From Oceanobacillus halophilus (lineage in GTDB: Bacteria; Bacillota; Bacilli; Bacillales; Amphibacillaceae): DNA of 64,000 nucleotides. A program made the translations under genes and the position numbers. How positions within the stretch are numbered: position 1 is the first letter of the stretch; each line of letters begins with the position of its first letter. Shown one piece after another: positions 17,266 to 26,892 of this stretch. Location: the NCBI RefSeq assembly GCF_003628505.1, contig NZ_RBZP01000007.1, forward strand, positions 62,001 to 126,000. Direction: 5' to 3'. The notes beneath the pieces are model-generated. The model did no database searches and was not told where the DNA came from. It worked only from the letters and a program-made list of their open reading frames with translations.

Positions 17266-18621
17266 CTAAAACACCAAATGTCCTACCATCCATGGAGCAG
17301 CATACAGTATCATAAATTGGACTCCGTAGTTCACACCCCAACGATGGAGGATTCCGGCAACCAAACCAATTAATAATACACCAAAAATGTTAATGACTCC
17401 TGCATCCATATAAGCCAGCATTAAAACTAGACCAAAGAAAACACCTAGTAATGCTTCATGCGGGATATATTTAAAAACAAAAGAACATATTTGCTGTGCG
17501 TATTTCATTGTAATAAAATAAGTCAAACAAATGGCAATGACTGCTCCAATCACTGTAGCAATAACAAATTCATTCATCGATAAAAGGTGGTGTAAATTAT
17601 GATCTTCATTGAAAACTGGCGGTGCATTAAATAATGCCATCCCAGGCCCTAAAGCTGTAGGTGACAAAGGAGTTCCAATCGCAATTAATGGAATAAGAAT
17701 ACCGGCAATGTAAGCTGCATTCGTTACTCCATCCATACTGGATATCGCTCTCGATGCTCTTTTAATAGGATCTTTAATTCTACTTGTAAATGTTTCTCCA
17801 AGAAAGATTGTCATACCAACCGGACTCATAAAGAAGGTAATGATACCTAAAACAGAAGACCCTGAGGAAGATAACACTTCCTTCTTGTCTAGTATTTTAA
17901 AGGGGTTTGGAAATCCTTTGATTGGTTCTTGGCGCTTTAAAATAATTAAATTCTTTTCACGTCTCGGTATTTTACTTCGCAGTTCTCTATTCAATAATTC
18001 AAACAAGCGTAATATAATCGGTCCAATAGTTATTCCTAAAAAAAATGAAGTAAAAACAGTAACGTCCTCGGGTACCGCTCCTACTCCCCAATATAAATGT
18101 CTTAGACCTTGTATGAGCAATGCAAACGGAACAATAGAAACTAAAGCAAGCCACCTATTTTTAGACATTAATGCCAGAAAAATAGCCCCACCAAAAAATA
18201 TTTGACTGGAATAAGCGGAAAGCAAGTCTCCTAATGGTATAAGTAAATTAGCCAATATTAAACTTAGCGGAACAGAAATAATCGTACCAATAACGGAACC
18301 AGAAGCCATTTTTCGTATACTGACATCCGCCAGCCCATGTTTTTTTAAAACCATGGCGTGTTCAACCATCGGGGCAGACATCACTCCACCTGGAATACCA
18401 GCAATTGCAACAGGAATAGAATCTGATAATTTTTTGGCAATAATTGCTGACATAAAAAAAGATAATAATACGATTGGTTCCATACCAGCTAAAACCAATA
18501 TTAACGTAACAGGTGCTAATACTGCTGTTTCATCCGTTCCTGGAGCTATACCAATTATTGTATACAAAACAGCCCCAAATATGGCTGCAAGAACCATTTC
18601 AAAAATTAGTGATATTTCCAT
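17266..18621 (-). CDS. TctA-family transporter permease
   Basis: 451 residues with roughly 10-12 membrane helices. The two characteristic glycine-rich segments of the tripartite tricarboxylate transporter large subunit are present in diverged form: IIGIAPGTDETAVLAP (near 24-39) and IAGIPGGVMSAPMVEHAMV (near 73-91). A central hydrophilic loop (about 215-250) is Lys/Arg-rich. The preceding gene encodes a small two-helix protein, possibly the TctB-like partner. No TctC-type binding protein is encoded here, so the substrate is unknown and it may work without one. No strong ribosome site is obvious: TAGTAATTC precedes the ATG. Confidence 0.75.
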   Translation of the reverse strand: MEISLIFEMVLAAIFGAVLYTIIGIAPGTDETAVLAPVTLILVLAGMEPIVLLSFFMSAIIAKKLSDSIPVAIAGIPGGVMSAPMVEHAMVLKKHGLADVSIRKMASGSVIGTIISVPLSLILANLLIPLGDLLSAYSSQIFFGGAIFLALMSKNRWLALVSIVPFALLIQGLRHLYWGVGAVPEDVTVFTSFFLGITIGPIILRLFELLNRELRSKIPRREKNLIILKRQEPIKGFPNPFKILDKKEVLSSSGSSVLGIITFFMSPVGMTIFLGETFTSRIKDPIKRASRAISSMDGVTNAAYIAGILIPLIAIGTPLSPTALGPGMALFNAPPVFNEDHNLHHLLSMNEFVIATVIGAVIAICLTYFITMKYAQQICSFVFKYIPHEALLGVFFGLVLMLAYMDAGVINIFGVLLIGLVAGILHRWGVNYGVQFMILYAAPWMVGHLVF

Positions 18622-18627
18622 GAATTA

Positions 18628-18882
18628 CTACTCCTCATCTTCATAACGTAATACTCTCTTTGGTTTAACAATAATACTGCAAATAAGAAAACCAATTACA
18701 ACTCCCGCTAGACCAAATAATAGCGGTTGCTGCGAATCGTTAGGGGCAATGAGATATCCACCTAAGGCTGTAACACTACAGATTAGCATACTAAAAACTA
18801 AATCCTTGATGTTTACAACATCTTCCCATACTTCAATATTTTCAGCAGCTTGTTCTTTGGATTGATTTTGTTGCGTCATCAT
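18628..18882 (-). CDS. Small two-helix membrane protein encoded with the TctA-like permease
   Basis: 84 residues: a hydrophilic N terminus (QQNQSKEQAAENIEVWEDV), two hydrophobic helices (about 30-47 and 53-71) and a basic/acidic tail KPKRVLRYEDEE. GGAGGTTTATG supplies the ribosome site. It ends 6 bp before the TctA-like gene, so both are cotranscribed. By position it could replace the small TctB subunit, but at 84 residues it is shorter than usual TctB proteins and no family motif is clear. Confidence 0.65.
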   Translation of the reverse strand: MMTQQNQSKEQAAENIEVWEDVVNIKDLVFSMLICSVTALGGYLIAPNDSQQPLLFGLAGVVIGFLICSIIVKPKRVLRYEDEE

Positions 18883-19037
18883 AAACCTCCGTTTCCATTT
18901 TTTTAGTTAAAAAAATTATACTTGAATCCACCCATAATATACAAACCAAAAATTGCATGCTTTAACAATTTAAATAAAGTATAACAACAGGGCTCTAGCT
19001 AAAAATAATCGTGACTAAATTCAAGGAGGTCATTTTT

Positions 19038-19661
19038 TTGCATACTCAACAGCCAAATCCAAATTTCCAAGGATCATCTCAAATTCCCGATCAATTTAGT
19101 CATGGTGGACATGAAATATTCGACGCTGAGGAAGCAATTGGCGGTCTAGTAGGTGGTATGGAACAATACCTGCTCTATGAACAGCATGTCCAAGATCCCG
19201 AATTAAAAACAATGCTGAATAAGCACAAGACTTATTTAACTCAAGTTTATAACTCCCTTGTTCAGACATTCAAAACTGGACAAGAGCCAACGGTAAAAAC
19301 ACAGACGTATAACTTTTCTCAGGATACGAATAACACCATTTATGGTATGCAGCAGCCACCACAACCAAAAACACCTGCACAAAGTGTCAATGAGATTAAT
19401 GATGAATGTATAACAGGGTTCATGATGGGTTGCTTAAAGGCTAATGCATCTGCCTTTACTATGGCAGCACTTGAAGCTACCAATCCAGTTGTACGAAGAG
19501 CATTTGCAGATAGTATCCCGAATATTATCGAGATGGCTTACGAAGTATTCCTATACCAAAACCGAAATCAATATTATCAAGTGCCACAATTAAAACAAGA
19601 GGACATGCAAGCGTATATGAACAGCTATGCACCTGTCCAAGGCCAAATGCCAACTCATTAA
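19038..19661 (+). CDS. Spore coat protein of the CotF family
   Basis: 207 residues. The core matches CotF/YhcQ-type coat proteins: an N-terminal helix FDAEEAIGGLVGGMEQYLLY and the later NDECITGFMMGCLKANASAF and RAFADSIPNIIEMAYEVFLY helices of a ferritin-like bundle, with Gln/Pro-rich tails. It probably sits in the spore coat, which supports a sporulating host. Translation likely starts at TTG 19038, 7 nt after AGGAGGT; an upstream GTG at 19011 lies before that ribosome site. A strong terminator follows. Confidence 0.8.
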   Translation: MHTQQPNPNFQGSSQIPDQFSHGGHEIFDAEEAIGGLVGGMEQYLLYEQHVQDPELKTMLNKHKTYLTQVYNSLVQTFKTGQEPTVKTQTYNFSQDTNNTIYGMQQPPQPKTPAQSVNEINDECITGFMMGCLKANASAFTMAALEATNPVVRRAFADSIPNIIEMAYEVFLYQNRNQYYQVPQLKQEDMQAYMNSYAPVQGQMPTH

Positions 19662-19674
19662 AATCTTTTCATCT

Positions 19675-19707
19675 AACGTACGCTCGTGGTCGAGCGTACG
19701 TTTTTTA
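19675..19707 (+). terminator. Terminator of the CotF-like gene
   Basis: Arms ACGTACGCTC and GAGCGTACGT with a 6-nt loop and six T. The stem is perfect. Confidence 0.9.
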
Positions 19708-19863
19708 TCAATCAATTTATTCCTTCACTATTCCAAGCATCCTTAAAATGTGCTTTTTTACATTTTTTAATCTTAACGTTTCCTATCTGGTACAAAATGA
19801 TCGAATCTTTTCGTGCGCTAAAACGTACTATTGGATATAATAATCTAAAAGGGGCTGATAAGA

Positions 19864-20667
19864 ATGAATAATCATGAGATTGATTACAAGCTTTATGGAG
19901 ATGATATGCAATTTGTTGAGGTAGAACTTGACCCTCAGGAAACAGTTATTGCTGAAGCAGGAAGTCTAATGATGATGGACGACCAAATTAAAATGGAAAC
20001 AATATTTGGTGATGGTTCATCTAATCAAGGCAGTGGTTTAATGGGAAAGCTATTGGGTGCAGGTAAACGAGTCCTAACTGGCGAGAGTTTATTTATGACT
20101 ACTTTTACAAATGAAGGAACTGGAAAGAAACATGTTTCCTTCGCTTCCCCCTATCCAGGAAAAATCATTCCCATGGATTTAAGCGAAATTAACGGGAAAT
20201 TAATTTGTCAAAAGGATGCATTCCTTGCAGCTGCCAAAGGCGTGTCTGTTGGAGTAGAACTTCAGAGAAAGATTGGTACAGGATTCTTTGGTGGGGAAGG
20301 GTTTATTATGCAAAAACTCGAAGGAGATGGCATGGCATTTGTACATGCAGGTGGAACTATCCATAAACGGGAATTAAATGCCGGAGAAACGCTTCGGGTC
20401 GATACCGGTTGCCTTGTCGCGATGACTGGTGATGTAGATTATAACATCGAATTTGTTGGCGGGGTAAAAACAGCATTATTTGGTGGGGAAGGTTTATTTT
20501 TTGCTACGTTACGCGGCCCAGGAACAGTATGGGTTCAATCTTTACCATTCAGTCGATTAGCAAGTAGAGTATTCGCTTCAGCTCCACAACGGGCTGGATC
20601 AGAATCTAAAGGAGAAGGCAGTATTGCAGGTGGATTGTTTAACTTATTGGGTGGGGACAGAAGATAA
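19864..20667 (+). CDS. AIM24/TIGR00266-family protein
   Basis: 267 residues dominated by beta strands and repeating Gly-rich turns: [45 protein letters not shown] and [19 protein letters not shown]. These motifs and the [10 protein letters not shown] segment are typical of the TIGR00266/AIM24 family, whose bacterial function is undefined. No signal peptide or membrane helix is seen. AAAGGGGC precedes the ATG. It stands alone between terminators. Confidence 0.82.
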   Translation: MNNHEIDYKLYGDDMQFVEVELDPQETVIAEAGSLMMMDDQIKMETIFGDGSSNQGSGLMGKLLGAGKRVLTGESLFMTTFTNEGTGKKHVSFASPYPGKIIPMDLSEINGKLICQKDAFLAAAKGVSVGVELQRKIGTGFFGGEGFIMQKLEGDGMAFVHAGGTIHKRELNAGETLRVDTGCLVAMTGDVDYNIEFVGGVKTALFGGEGLFFATLRGPGTVWVQSLPFSRLASRVFASAPQRAGSESKGEGSIAGGLFNLLGGDRR

Positions 20668-20768
20668 CAACTGTCATTTTTTCCATATAATGATTGCAAT
20701 GTTGCGTTGTAGAATTAGCATAGTTACACATACTATCCATGTAAATTCCTATTGAAGGGGTGTTACAC

Positions 20769-20951
20769 ATGGGTGGCAGAGATGATCATAAAAAGAAAAG
20801 AAACAATGTATTAGCACAAACTCCTAAGAATCAATTGTCTGATGGAATAGACATTGAATTTTCTGAGGAATTAGCCGATGCAGAAGATAAAGAAGCACAA
20901 GCTAGAAGCAAAGCTGCTGATAAGAGAGCCAAATCGAAAAAAAACTTATAA
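20769..20951 (+). CDS. YfhD-like small protein
   Basis: A 60-residue very hydrophilic protein beginning MGGRDDHKKKRNN, with the central SDGIDIEFSEELADAEDKEA and a basic C-terminal helix. The layout fits the YfhD family of small Bacillus proteins of unknown function. ATG 20769 lies 8 nt after GAAGGGG; a GTG at 20760 would overlap the ribosome site. It ends in a strong terminator. Confidence 0.65.
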   Translation: MGGRDDHKKKRNNVLAQTPKNQLSDGIDIEFSEELADAEDKEAQARSKAADKRAKSKKNL

Positions 20952-20961
20952 AATCATTACT

Positions 20962-20994
20962 AAGAGGTGGTTCATGCATGAACCACCTCTTTTC
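20962..20994 (+). terminator. Terminator of the YfhD-like gene
   Basis: A perfect 15-bp palindrome with AAGAGGTGGTTCATG as its left arm, ending in TTTT. Confidence 0.88.
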
Positions 20995-21077
20995 CACATA
21001 TATTATCTTTGACATACCTACTAAGCATGCAGTAGATTTAAGACATAGACAGCATATGATAAAGGACTGAATAAACA

Positions 21078-21530
21078 ATGAGTGACAAAGACGTAAATGA
21101 TTACTTAACTGAGGGAATGTATGGTACTCGACTTCCTAAAGAAGAAGAACGCAAGAAGTTCCTTGGCACACTACGAGAACGTATCGTACTTGCACTAACG
21201 ATTGGTCAAGTGATGACAGATAAAGGGATAGAGAAATTAGAGGATGCCATGAAACAAAATAAAAAAGCAAAATTACTAATTAATGGTCACGTAGATACTC
21301 GATTTATGACGGAAGAGAAAAAACTCGCTAATAAATATAATATTCCTTATACAATCATAAGAAATGAAGAAAATAATACAGACATCGGGGCTGTGTTAAC
21401 CTATGACTACGCAATAGATAAAGAAGATATTTTTTTAGAAGAAAGTGTAGAAGAAGTTACCGATAAGAAAGAAGATACAGAAAAAAAGCAAGGATCCTTA
21501 CTCTCCAAAATGAAAAAGTGGTTCAGCTAA
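21078..21530 (+). CDS. yueI: YueI-family (DUF1694) protein
   Basis: 150 residues. The conserved N terminus (YLTEGMYGTRLPKEEERKKFLGTLRERIVLALTIGQV) and the Rossmann-like core ending YTIIRNEENNTDIGAVL match the DUF1694/YueI family; the acidic and Lys-rich tail is variable. The fold resembles ribosomal L7Ae-like or MoxR-unrelated small alpha/beta domains, and the function is unknown. It is a single gene with its own terminator. The ribosome site is weak (AAAGGACTGAATAAACA). Confidence 0.8.
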   Translation: MSDKDVNDYLTEGMYGTRLPKEEERKKFLGTLRERIVLALTIGQVMTDKGIEKLEDAMKQNKKAKLLINGHVDTRFMTEEKKLANKYNIPYTIIRNEENNTDIGAVLTYDYAIDKEDIFLEESVEEVTDKKEDTEKKQGSLLSKMKKWFS

Positions 21531-21572
21531 AAGAAACCTAGTGCAGCAATATTCATGCTAGGTTTCTTTTCT
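21531..21572 (+). terminator. Terminator of yueI
   Basis: Arms AAGAAACCTAG and CTAGGTTTCTT with a 16-nt loop and a T-rich tail. Confidence 0.85.
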
Positions 21573-21677
21573 TTTATTATATTTTTTACCATACAAAAAT
21601 TCTTATGACAAGTCTCCTGTTACCTATTACATATTTCAAAACAAGTAAGGAATAATAACATCAGGAGGTGTTTTGTA

Positions 21678-21929
21678 ATGAATCAAGCTTATCGTTGTCC
21701 CAATTGCAAAACAAACAGTTCAAGATTTAATATAATTGAACAAGTGGCTAAACCCGTAAAATTAGACGCCAACACGGGAGAAGTTCTAAATGACTATTCC
21801 AATGATACAGTAGAAGTATTTCACCATCTGTACAAAGGCCCAAAGTACCGCATCCAGTGTGCCTCTTGTGGCTTAATAGAAGATGAAAGCAGCTTTGCAA
21901 AGTTCGCTGAGTATAACAGAAAATCTTAG
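21678..21929 (+). CDS. Small zinc-ribbon protein
   Basis: 83 residues with two CxxC pairs: CPNC near residue 8 and CASC near residue 62, spaced as in zinc ribbons. Between them is a strand-rich segment with [14 protein letters not shown]. It probably binds one zinc and may bind nucleic acid or protein; no named family is recognised. AGGAGGTG lies well placed before the ATG, and a terminator follows within 10 bp. Confidence 0.7.
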   Translation: MNQAYRCPNCKTNSSRFNIIEQVAKPVKLDANTGEVLNDYSNDTVEVFHHLYKGPKYRIQCASCGLIEDESSFAKFAEYNRKS

Positions 21930-21938
21930 AAAACAAAG

Positions 21939-21966
21939 CATTGCTCCTAGTGAGTAATGTTTTTTA
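21939..21966 (+). terminator. Terminator of the zinc-ribbon gene
   Basis: CATTGCTC and GAGTAATG pair over 8 bp (one G-T) and are followed by six T. Confidence 0.7.
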
Positions 21967-22048
21967 CTATAATCAAGTTGCATATGCTTCGAAATTAACC
22001 CAGACCTTTGTTAAACTTTAAATTACAACAAAAAATGGAGGGACATTC

Positions 22049-22573
22049 ATGCGATTAAAAGATAAAAAGATCATTGCACTTGTGGAGCATGATTTTGAGG
22101 ATTTAGAACTCTGGTATCCTATTTTACGTCTAAGGGAAGAAGGAGCAGAAGTTCATCTAATAGGAAATGAAGCAAAGAAGAAATATATAGGCAAATACGG
22201 TGTTCCAGCAGAATCCGATTATGCCTTTGACGAAATAAAAGCCGAGGACTACGATGCAATTCTTGTTCCAGGTGGATGGGCACCAGATAAACTAAGACGT
22301 TACCCTGAAGTATTAAAAATGGTGCGCCATATGAATGAAAAGAAAAAGCCTATCGGACAAATTTGCCATGCTGGATGGGTTCTAATTTCAGCAAACATAC
22401 TTCAAGGAGTGAAAGTAACCAGTACGCCAGGAATTAAAGATGACATGACAAACGCTGGTGCAGAATGGTTCGATGAGGCAGCAATAGCTGATGGCCATAT
22501 CATCTCCAGCCGTCGTCCACCTGATTTACCAGAATACATGAAGCTTTTTGCCGATAAGCTAGCAAATAACTAA
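22049..22573 (+). CDS. DJ-1/PfpI-family protein (type 1 glutamine amidotransferase-like)
   Basis: 174 residues of the PfpI subfamily. The nucleophile-elbow cysteine is C106 in GQICHAGW with H107 next to it, and E17 in HDFEDLELWYP is the conserved partner acid. Members act as deglycases, proteases or stress proteins; YfkM (general stress protein 18) of B. subtilis is the closest layout I recognise. The C-terminal SRRPPDLPEYMK segment is a family mark. AATGGAGGGA precedes the ATG. The next gene follows after 23 bp and may be cotranscribed. Confidence 0.85.
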   Translation: MRLKDKKIIALVEHDFEDLELWYPILRLREEGAEVHLIGNEAKKKYIGKYGVPAESDYAFDEIKAEDYDAILVPGGWAPDKLRRYPEVLKMVRHMNEKKKPIGQICHAGWVLISANILQGVKVTSTPGIKDDMTNAGAEWFDEAAIADGHIISSRRPPDLPEYMKLFADKLANN

Positions 22574-22596
22574 TCATTCCTTGGGGAGGGGAAAAA

Positions 22597-23736
22597 ATGA
22601 GAATTACTTCCATTGAGCCAACACCTAGTCCGCATTCCATGAAAATTAATGTAAATGAGGAATTGCCTGCAGGTGTTAATTTCAATTATGCTAAGAAAGA
22701 TGATCTTACCGATGCACCGGACTACGTTAGACAATTATTTGAAATTGAAGGCGTGAAAAATATTTATCGTGTCGTTGATTTCATTGCACTAGCCAGAAAC
22801 CCAAAAATAACTTGGGAGTCTATTCTCCCTAAGGTCCGAAACGTACTTGGAACAGAGGAAAAGACAGATCTACCCGAAAAAGAACCTTCAGAAAATGTGG
22901 ACGCATTTGGTGAAGTACATGTCTTTATTCAACTGTTCCGAAACATTCCCATGCAAGTAAAATTAGATGATGGAAATGAAGAAAAACGATTTGGACTTCC
23001 AAAATTGTTTATGGATGCTGTAATGGAAGCATCCTCTTCTTCTCCAAACTTTATAATGGAAAGGAAATGGGTGGAACAGCAACCTAGGTATGGATCCTTA
23101 GAAGAGATAGGTAATGAGGTGGTAGAGGAATTAAGTGCCAGTTATGATAAAAACCGATTAGATAAACTAGTGGAGGCCGCCCTACAGGACAGTCCATCAC
23201 CTGCTTCAGAGAAAAAACCAAAAGCAAAGATTACGATTGAAACACTAAAACACCCTGATTGGAAAGTGCGTTATGCTGCATTAGATCGTTTGGATCCAAC
23301 TATGGAAGACTTACCTCTGCTGGAAAAGGCACTATCCGACGAAAAATCATCGATTAGAAGATTAGCCACTGCCTACCTGGGTATGATTGAAGAGCCTGAT
23401 GTTCTTCCCTACCTATATAAAGCCTTAGAAGATAAAGCAGTAAATGTCAGAAGAACTGCAGGAGATTGTATTTCTGATTTAGGATTTAAGGAAGCATTAC
23501 CAAAAATGATAGAAACTCTGACAGATTCCAGTAGACTAGTACGATGGCGAGCAGCTATGTTTTTATATGAACTTGGCGATGAAACATGTATTCCATCTCT
23601 AGAAGCAGCAGCTGATGATCCGGAATTTGAAGTTCGAATGCAAATTAAAATGGCATTAGAACGAATCAAGGATGGCGAAGAAGCAAAAGGATCTGTCTGG
23701 CATCAAATGACTCAAAGCATAAAAACAGAACAATAA
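22597..23736 (+). CDS. cvfC: Conserved virulence factor C-like protein (Nfu-N domain plus HEAT repeats)
   Basis: 379 residues. The N-terminal domain (about 1-85, EPTPSPHSMKINVNEELPAG through LFEIEGVKNIYRVVDF) is the Nfu/NifU N-terminal scaffold fold. A middle region carries GEVHVFIQLFRNIPMQVK. From about residue 215 there are PBS-lyase/HEAT repeats (DWKVRYAALDRL, KSSIRRLATAYLG, AVNVRRTAGDCIS, RLVRWRAAMFLYE, EFEVRMQIKMALER). This is the architecture of the family called conserved virulence factor C in Staphylococcus. The repeats suggest protein binding. GGGGAGGGG stands before the ATG. Confidence 0.85.
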   Translation: MRITSIEPTPSPHSMKINVNEELPAGVNFNYAKKDDLTDAPDYVRQLFEIEGVKNIYRVVDFIALARNPKITWESILPKVRNVLGTEEKTDLPEKEPSENVDAFGEVHVFIQLFRNIPMQVKLDDGNEEKRFGLPKLFMDAVMEASSSSPNFIMERKWVEQQPRYGSLEEIGNEVVEELSASYDKNRLDKLVEAALQDSPSPASEKKPKAKITIETLKHPDWKVRYAALDRLDPTMEDLPLLEKALSDEKSSIRRLATAYLGMIEEPDVLPYLYKALEDKAVNVRRTAGDCISDLGFKEALPKMIETLTDSSRLVRWRAAMFLYELGDETCIPSLEAAADDPEFEVRMQIKMALERIKDGEEAKGSVWHQMTQSIKTEQ

Positions 23737-23832
23737 AATCATGAAATAAGCATATACCTGCATAACCCGAAACTCTTTTTCAATAGCACTTTTCTAAAAG
23801 CTTTTTTTAATGTGGGTTTACTTATATTTTTT

Positions 23833-24177
23833 ATAGACTGTTGATTACTTTAATTCAGAATAGTATTGCTCGCTCACACTGATGATTATTTTGTGCAATC
23901 ATTCGCTCCGGCAGAATAATTCGCTAAGATAGATGCTCAAGTTTTTTAATTTATAGCTCGTGAAATAACGTTTAAAAACAATATATTTTCTTGTTTATAC
24001 AAGTAGAGCAGAGAACATAGCGGAAATACACGGAGACTCCCGCGGGAAGAAAAGCCTAGGTGAGACTACGGAGAGCGATAGCTCGGAGTAGGCTCAGCAG
24101 CGCCCGCGGAAAGCGGAGTGTATTTCCGTAGCGGTTGAGAAGCACTATTCTAAATTAAATAAATCAACAGTTTCTAT
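23833..24177. repeat. MITE-like repeat, copy a, with terminal inverted repeats
   Basis: The left end ATAGACTGTTGATTACTTTA and the right end (AAATAAATCAACAGTTTCTAT) are imperfect inverted copies of about 35 bp. Inside is a G+C-rich core (about 24020-24135) with CTCCCGCGGGA, GAGCGATAGCTC, GCGCCCGCGGAAAGCG and GTGTATTTCCGTAGCGG, able to fold extensively. There is no ORF. Related copies lie at 26.5, 45.1 and 56.2-56.5 kb. Confidence 0.75.
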
Positions 24178-24329
24178 CAACTATACAAGTTCATAAACCA
24201 ACAAAATAAAGGAAAAGAGCTTGTGCAATAAAAGAAGCGTGGCATTTTTGTTCCTTCTTATGTTTCTTTACATAATAAATCTGATTTAATATAATTATAT
24301 TAATAATCTAAAAACTAAGGAGGATTACA

Positions 24330-26312
24330 GTGGGGACTATTAAAGAAGGCACGTTACTCTGGGAACCAAGGGATAATCAAAAACAAAATTCCAATCTTTA
24401 TAAATATATGAATTGGTTAGAATCGGAAATGAACCTTACATTCAACGATTATCAATCCCTTTGGAAATGGTCAACAGATTACATAGAGGATTTTTGGGAA
24501 TCTATTTGGAATTACTTTGAGATTCAGGCTAATCAACCTTATAAGAATGTATTAACCTCCTATCAGATGCCTGGTACTAAATGGTTTCCAGAAGCCACAA
24601 TTAATTATACGGAACATATTTTTAGAAATCGTCAAGAGGGTCAAACAGCAATTATCCACACATCCGAACTACGACCAACCTCTGAAATCACATGGAAGCA
24701 GCTATATCGGGAAACGGCAGCGATGCAGAAAACTTTAGTAAATTTAGGTGTAACAAAAGGCGATCGAGTAGTAGCCTACACCGCAAACATATATGAAACA
24801 GTCGTGGCTTTTCTTGCAACTGCAAGCCTCGGAGCAATTTGGTCTAGCGCCTCTCCTGACTTTGGTACTCAAAGCGTAATCGATCGTTTTAAACAAATTG
24901 AACCCAAAGTCATGATTACAGTAGACGGCTATCAATATGGCGGGAAAAAATTTGACCGGACAGATGTTGTCGCAGCCATCCAATCGGAACTTCCAACTTT
25001 AGAAGCAACTATCACCATTCCTTATTTACAATCCAACGCAAACTTTAATCAATTAAAAAATCCTATCTCATGGGATCGTGCGATAGAAATAAAAGAAAAA
25101 CAACCTGAAATCAGATATGAACATGTCTCATTTAATGACCCACTGTGGATACTATTTTCCTCCGGCACTACAGGAAAGCCTAAACCAATTGTACAAAGTC
25201 AAGGTGGAATCCTAATTGAGCATCTAAAGTCATTAACCCTACATGTTGATTTAGGGAAAAATGATCGATTTTTTTGGTTTACGACAACAGGATGGATGAT
25301 GTGGAACTTTCTTATCGGTGGTCTTCTAACAGGAAGCGCGATTATCCTTTACGACGGAAATCCAGCATATCCAAATCACCATAGACTCTGGGAACTGGCA
25401 GAAGAAACGAAGATGACGGTTTTTGGAACAAGCGCAAGTTATATTATATCCTGCATGAAAAACGATATAAAGCCAGCTGAAAAGTTTGATTTATCTAATC
25501 TAAGCAGTATTAGTTCGACAGGTTCTCCACTCCCTCCAGAAGGATTCCAATGGTGTTATGATTATGTAAAAGAAAATCTTTGGATTGCTTCTGCTAGCGG
25601 CGGGACTGACGTGTGTACTGCATTCATTTTAGGAGCTCCAACCTTACCGGTACATGCCGGTGAATTACAATGCAGAGGGCTAGGTGCAAAAATTGAGAGT
25701 TTTGATGATAACAGTCAAGCAATAATTGATGAAGTTGGCGAACTTGTGTTAACAGAACCATTCCCTTCTATGCCAATTTATTTTTGGAATGATAAAGATG
25801 GATCACGTTTATACGAAAGTTATTTTGATGTATTCCCTGGAATTTGGCGTCATGGGGATTATCTAAAAGTAACCAGTCGAGGTACCTGCGTTATTTATGG
25901 GAGATCTGATGCGACGATTAATCGCGGGGGAATTCGAATTGGCACAAGTGAAATTTACCGTGCTGTCGATCAGGTGAAAGAAGTAGATGATAGTCTTATA
26001 GTTGATGTTCCTTTAGCTAATGGAGATTCCTCCACCCCACTTTTCGTTGTGATGAAAGAGGGTTCTAGGTTATCAGACGATGTAAAGCATGCGATAAAAA
26101 AGCAAATCCGTTCCCAGTGTTCCCCACGACACGTTCCAACGGGTATTTTTGAGGTAGAAGATTTACCAAAAACACTAAACGGAAAAAAACTTGAAGTACC
26201 TATCAAGAAAATACTAATGGGAAAACCTGCTGATCAGGTTGTGAATAAAGGTTCCATGGTTAATGCAGAAGCTCTAGATTATTTTGTACAGTTTTCAAGA
26301 CAGCTTGTGTAA
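24330..26312 (+). CDS. Acetoacetate-CoA ligase
   Basis: 660 residues of the adenylate-forming family, activating acetoacetate (or a similar short acid) to its CoA thioester. The N-terminal cap MGTIKEGTLLWEP and the WFPEATINYTEH segment are typical of acetoacetyl-CoA synthetases. The ATP loop is FSSGTTGKPKP, later motifs are YGRSDATINRGGIRIG (hinge aspartate region) and LPKTLNGKKLEVP with the catalytic lysine. Translation starts at GTG 24330, 6 nt after AAGGAGG. The gene is monocistronic and lies between two MITE-like repeats. Confidence 0.9.
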   Translation: MGTIKEGTLLWEPRDNQKQNSNLYKYMNWLESEMNLTFNDYQSLWKWSTDYIEDFWESIWNYFEIQANQPYKNVLTSYQMPGTKWFPEATINYTEHIFRNRQEGQTAIIHTSELRPTSEITWKQLYRETAAMQKTLVNLGVTKGDRVVAYTANIYETVVAFLATASLGAIWSSASPDFGTQSVIDRFKQIEPKVMITVDGYQYGGKKFDRTDVVAAIQSELPTLEATITIPYLQSNANFNQLKNPISWDRAIEIKEKQPEIRYEHVSFNDPLWILFSSGTTGKPKPIVQSQGGILIEHLKSLTLHVDLGKNDRFFWFTTTGWMMWNFLIGGLLTGSAIILYDGNPAYPNHHRLWELAEETKMTVFGTSASYIISCMKNDIKPAEKFDLSNLSSISSTGSPLPPEGFQWCYDYVKENLWIASASGGTDVCTAFILGAPTLPVHAGELQCRGLGAKIESFDDNSQAIIDEVGELVLTEPFPSMPIYFWNDKDGSRLYESYFDVFPGIWRHGDYLKVTSRGTCVIYGRSDATINRGGIRIGTSEIYRAVDQVKEVDDSLIVDVPLANGDSSTPLFVVMKEGSRLSDDVKHAIKKQIRSQCSPRHVPTGIFEVEDLPKTLNGKKLEVPIKKILMGKPADQVVNKGSMVNAEALDYFVQFSRQLV

Positions 26313-26517
26313 TCATTTCGTCTTGAATGTTTTACTTGGAATAGAAATTTCCAGAATAGGTTAACCATTTTGGGGTGCGAAATCACTGAGGGTTTCATAC
26401 CCTTTTTTGTGCGTTGACCTATCTTTTAACCGTTTAAGTAGCATAATAATAAAAACTGAACGCTTTGAAAAAAGCTCTTTTCGTAAATTTTATTACTGTT
26501 TAACTATGTCGGGGTTG

Positions 26518-26792
26518 ATAGAAACTCCTGATATATTTAATTAAGAATAAATATCTAATGGAGTGCGTTGTTGAATTCCGCTCCGGGCAGTCGCTTTCCG
26601 CGGGCGGCTGATGAGCCTCCTCGTGCTATCGCACTGCGGGGTCTCATCTAGGCCTCTTTTCCCGCAGGACAAGGAAGGCTTCTTCAGCATTACATCGCAC
26701 GAAGGAAGCTCACCAGCTCCCCGCAGAAAGCAGAGTGTATTTCCGTAGCGGGGTTTAAGCATTATTCTGAATTAAAGATTTTCACAGTCTAT
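26518..26792. repeat. MITE-like repeat, copy b
   Basis: Left end ATAGAAACTCCTGATATATT and right end AAGATTTTCACAGTCTAT are inverted versions of the copy a termini. The core is in the opposite orientation to copy a and contains CGCTCCGGGC, CGCTTTCCGCGGGCGG, GCGGGGTCTCATCTAGGCC and TGTATTTCCGTAGCGGGG. A minus-strand frame of 73 codons across it is a by-product of the G+C-rich core. Confidence 0.75.
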
Positions 26793-26892
26793 AACTAAAT
26801 ACGACACAAACTTTAGACAAGATACCTTTTCGATGAGCCGAGTAACTATAGATTCAATTTATATAAAAAGAACCTTGTTAAGTAAGATTATT

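Noticed and set aside
26541-26762. 73-codon minus-strand ORF
   Set aside because: It is read through the G+C-rich core of a MITE-like repeat.
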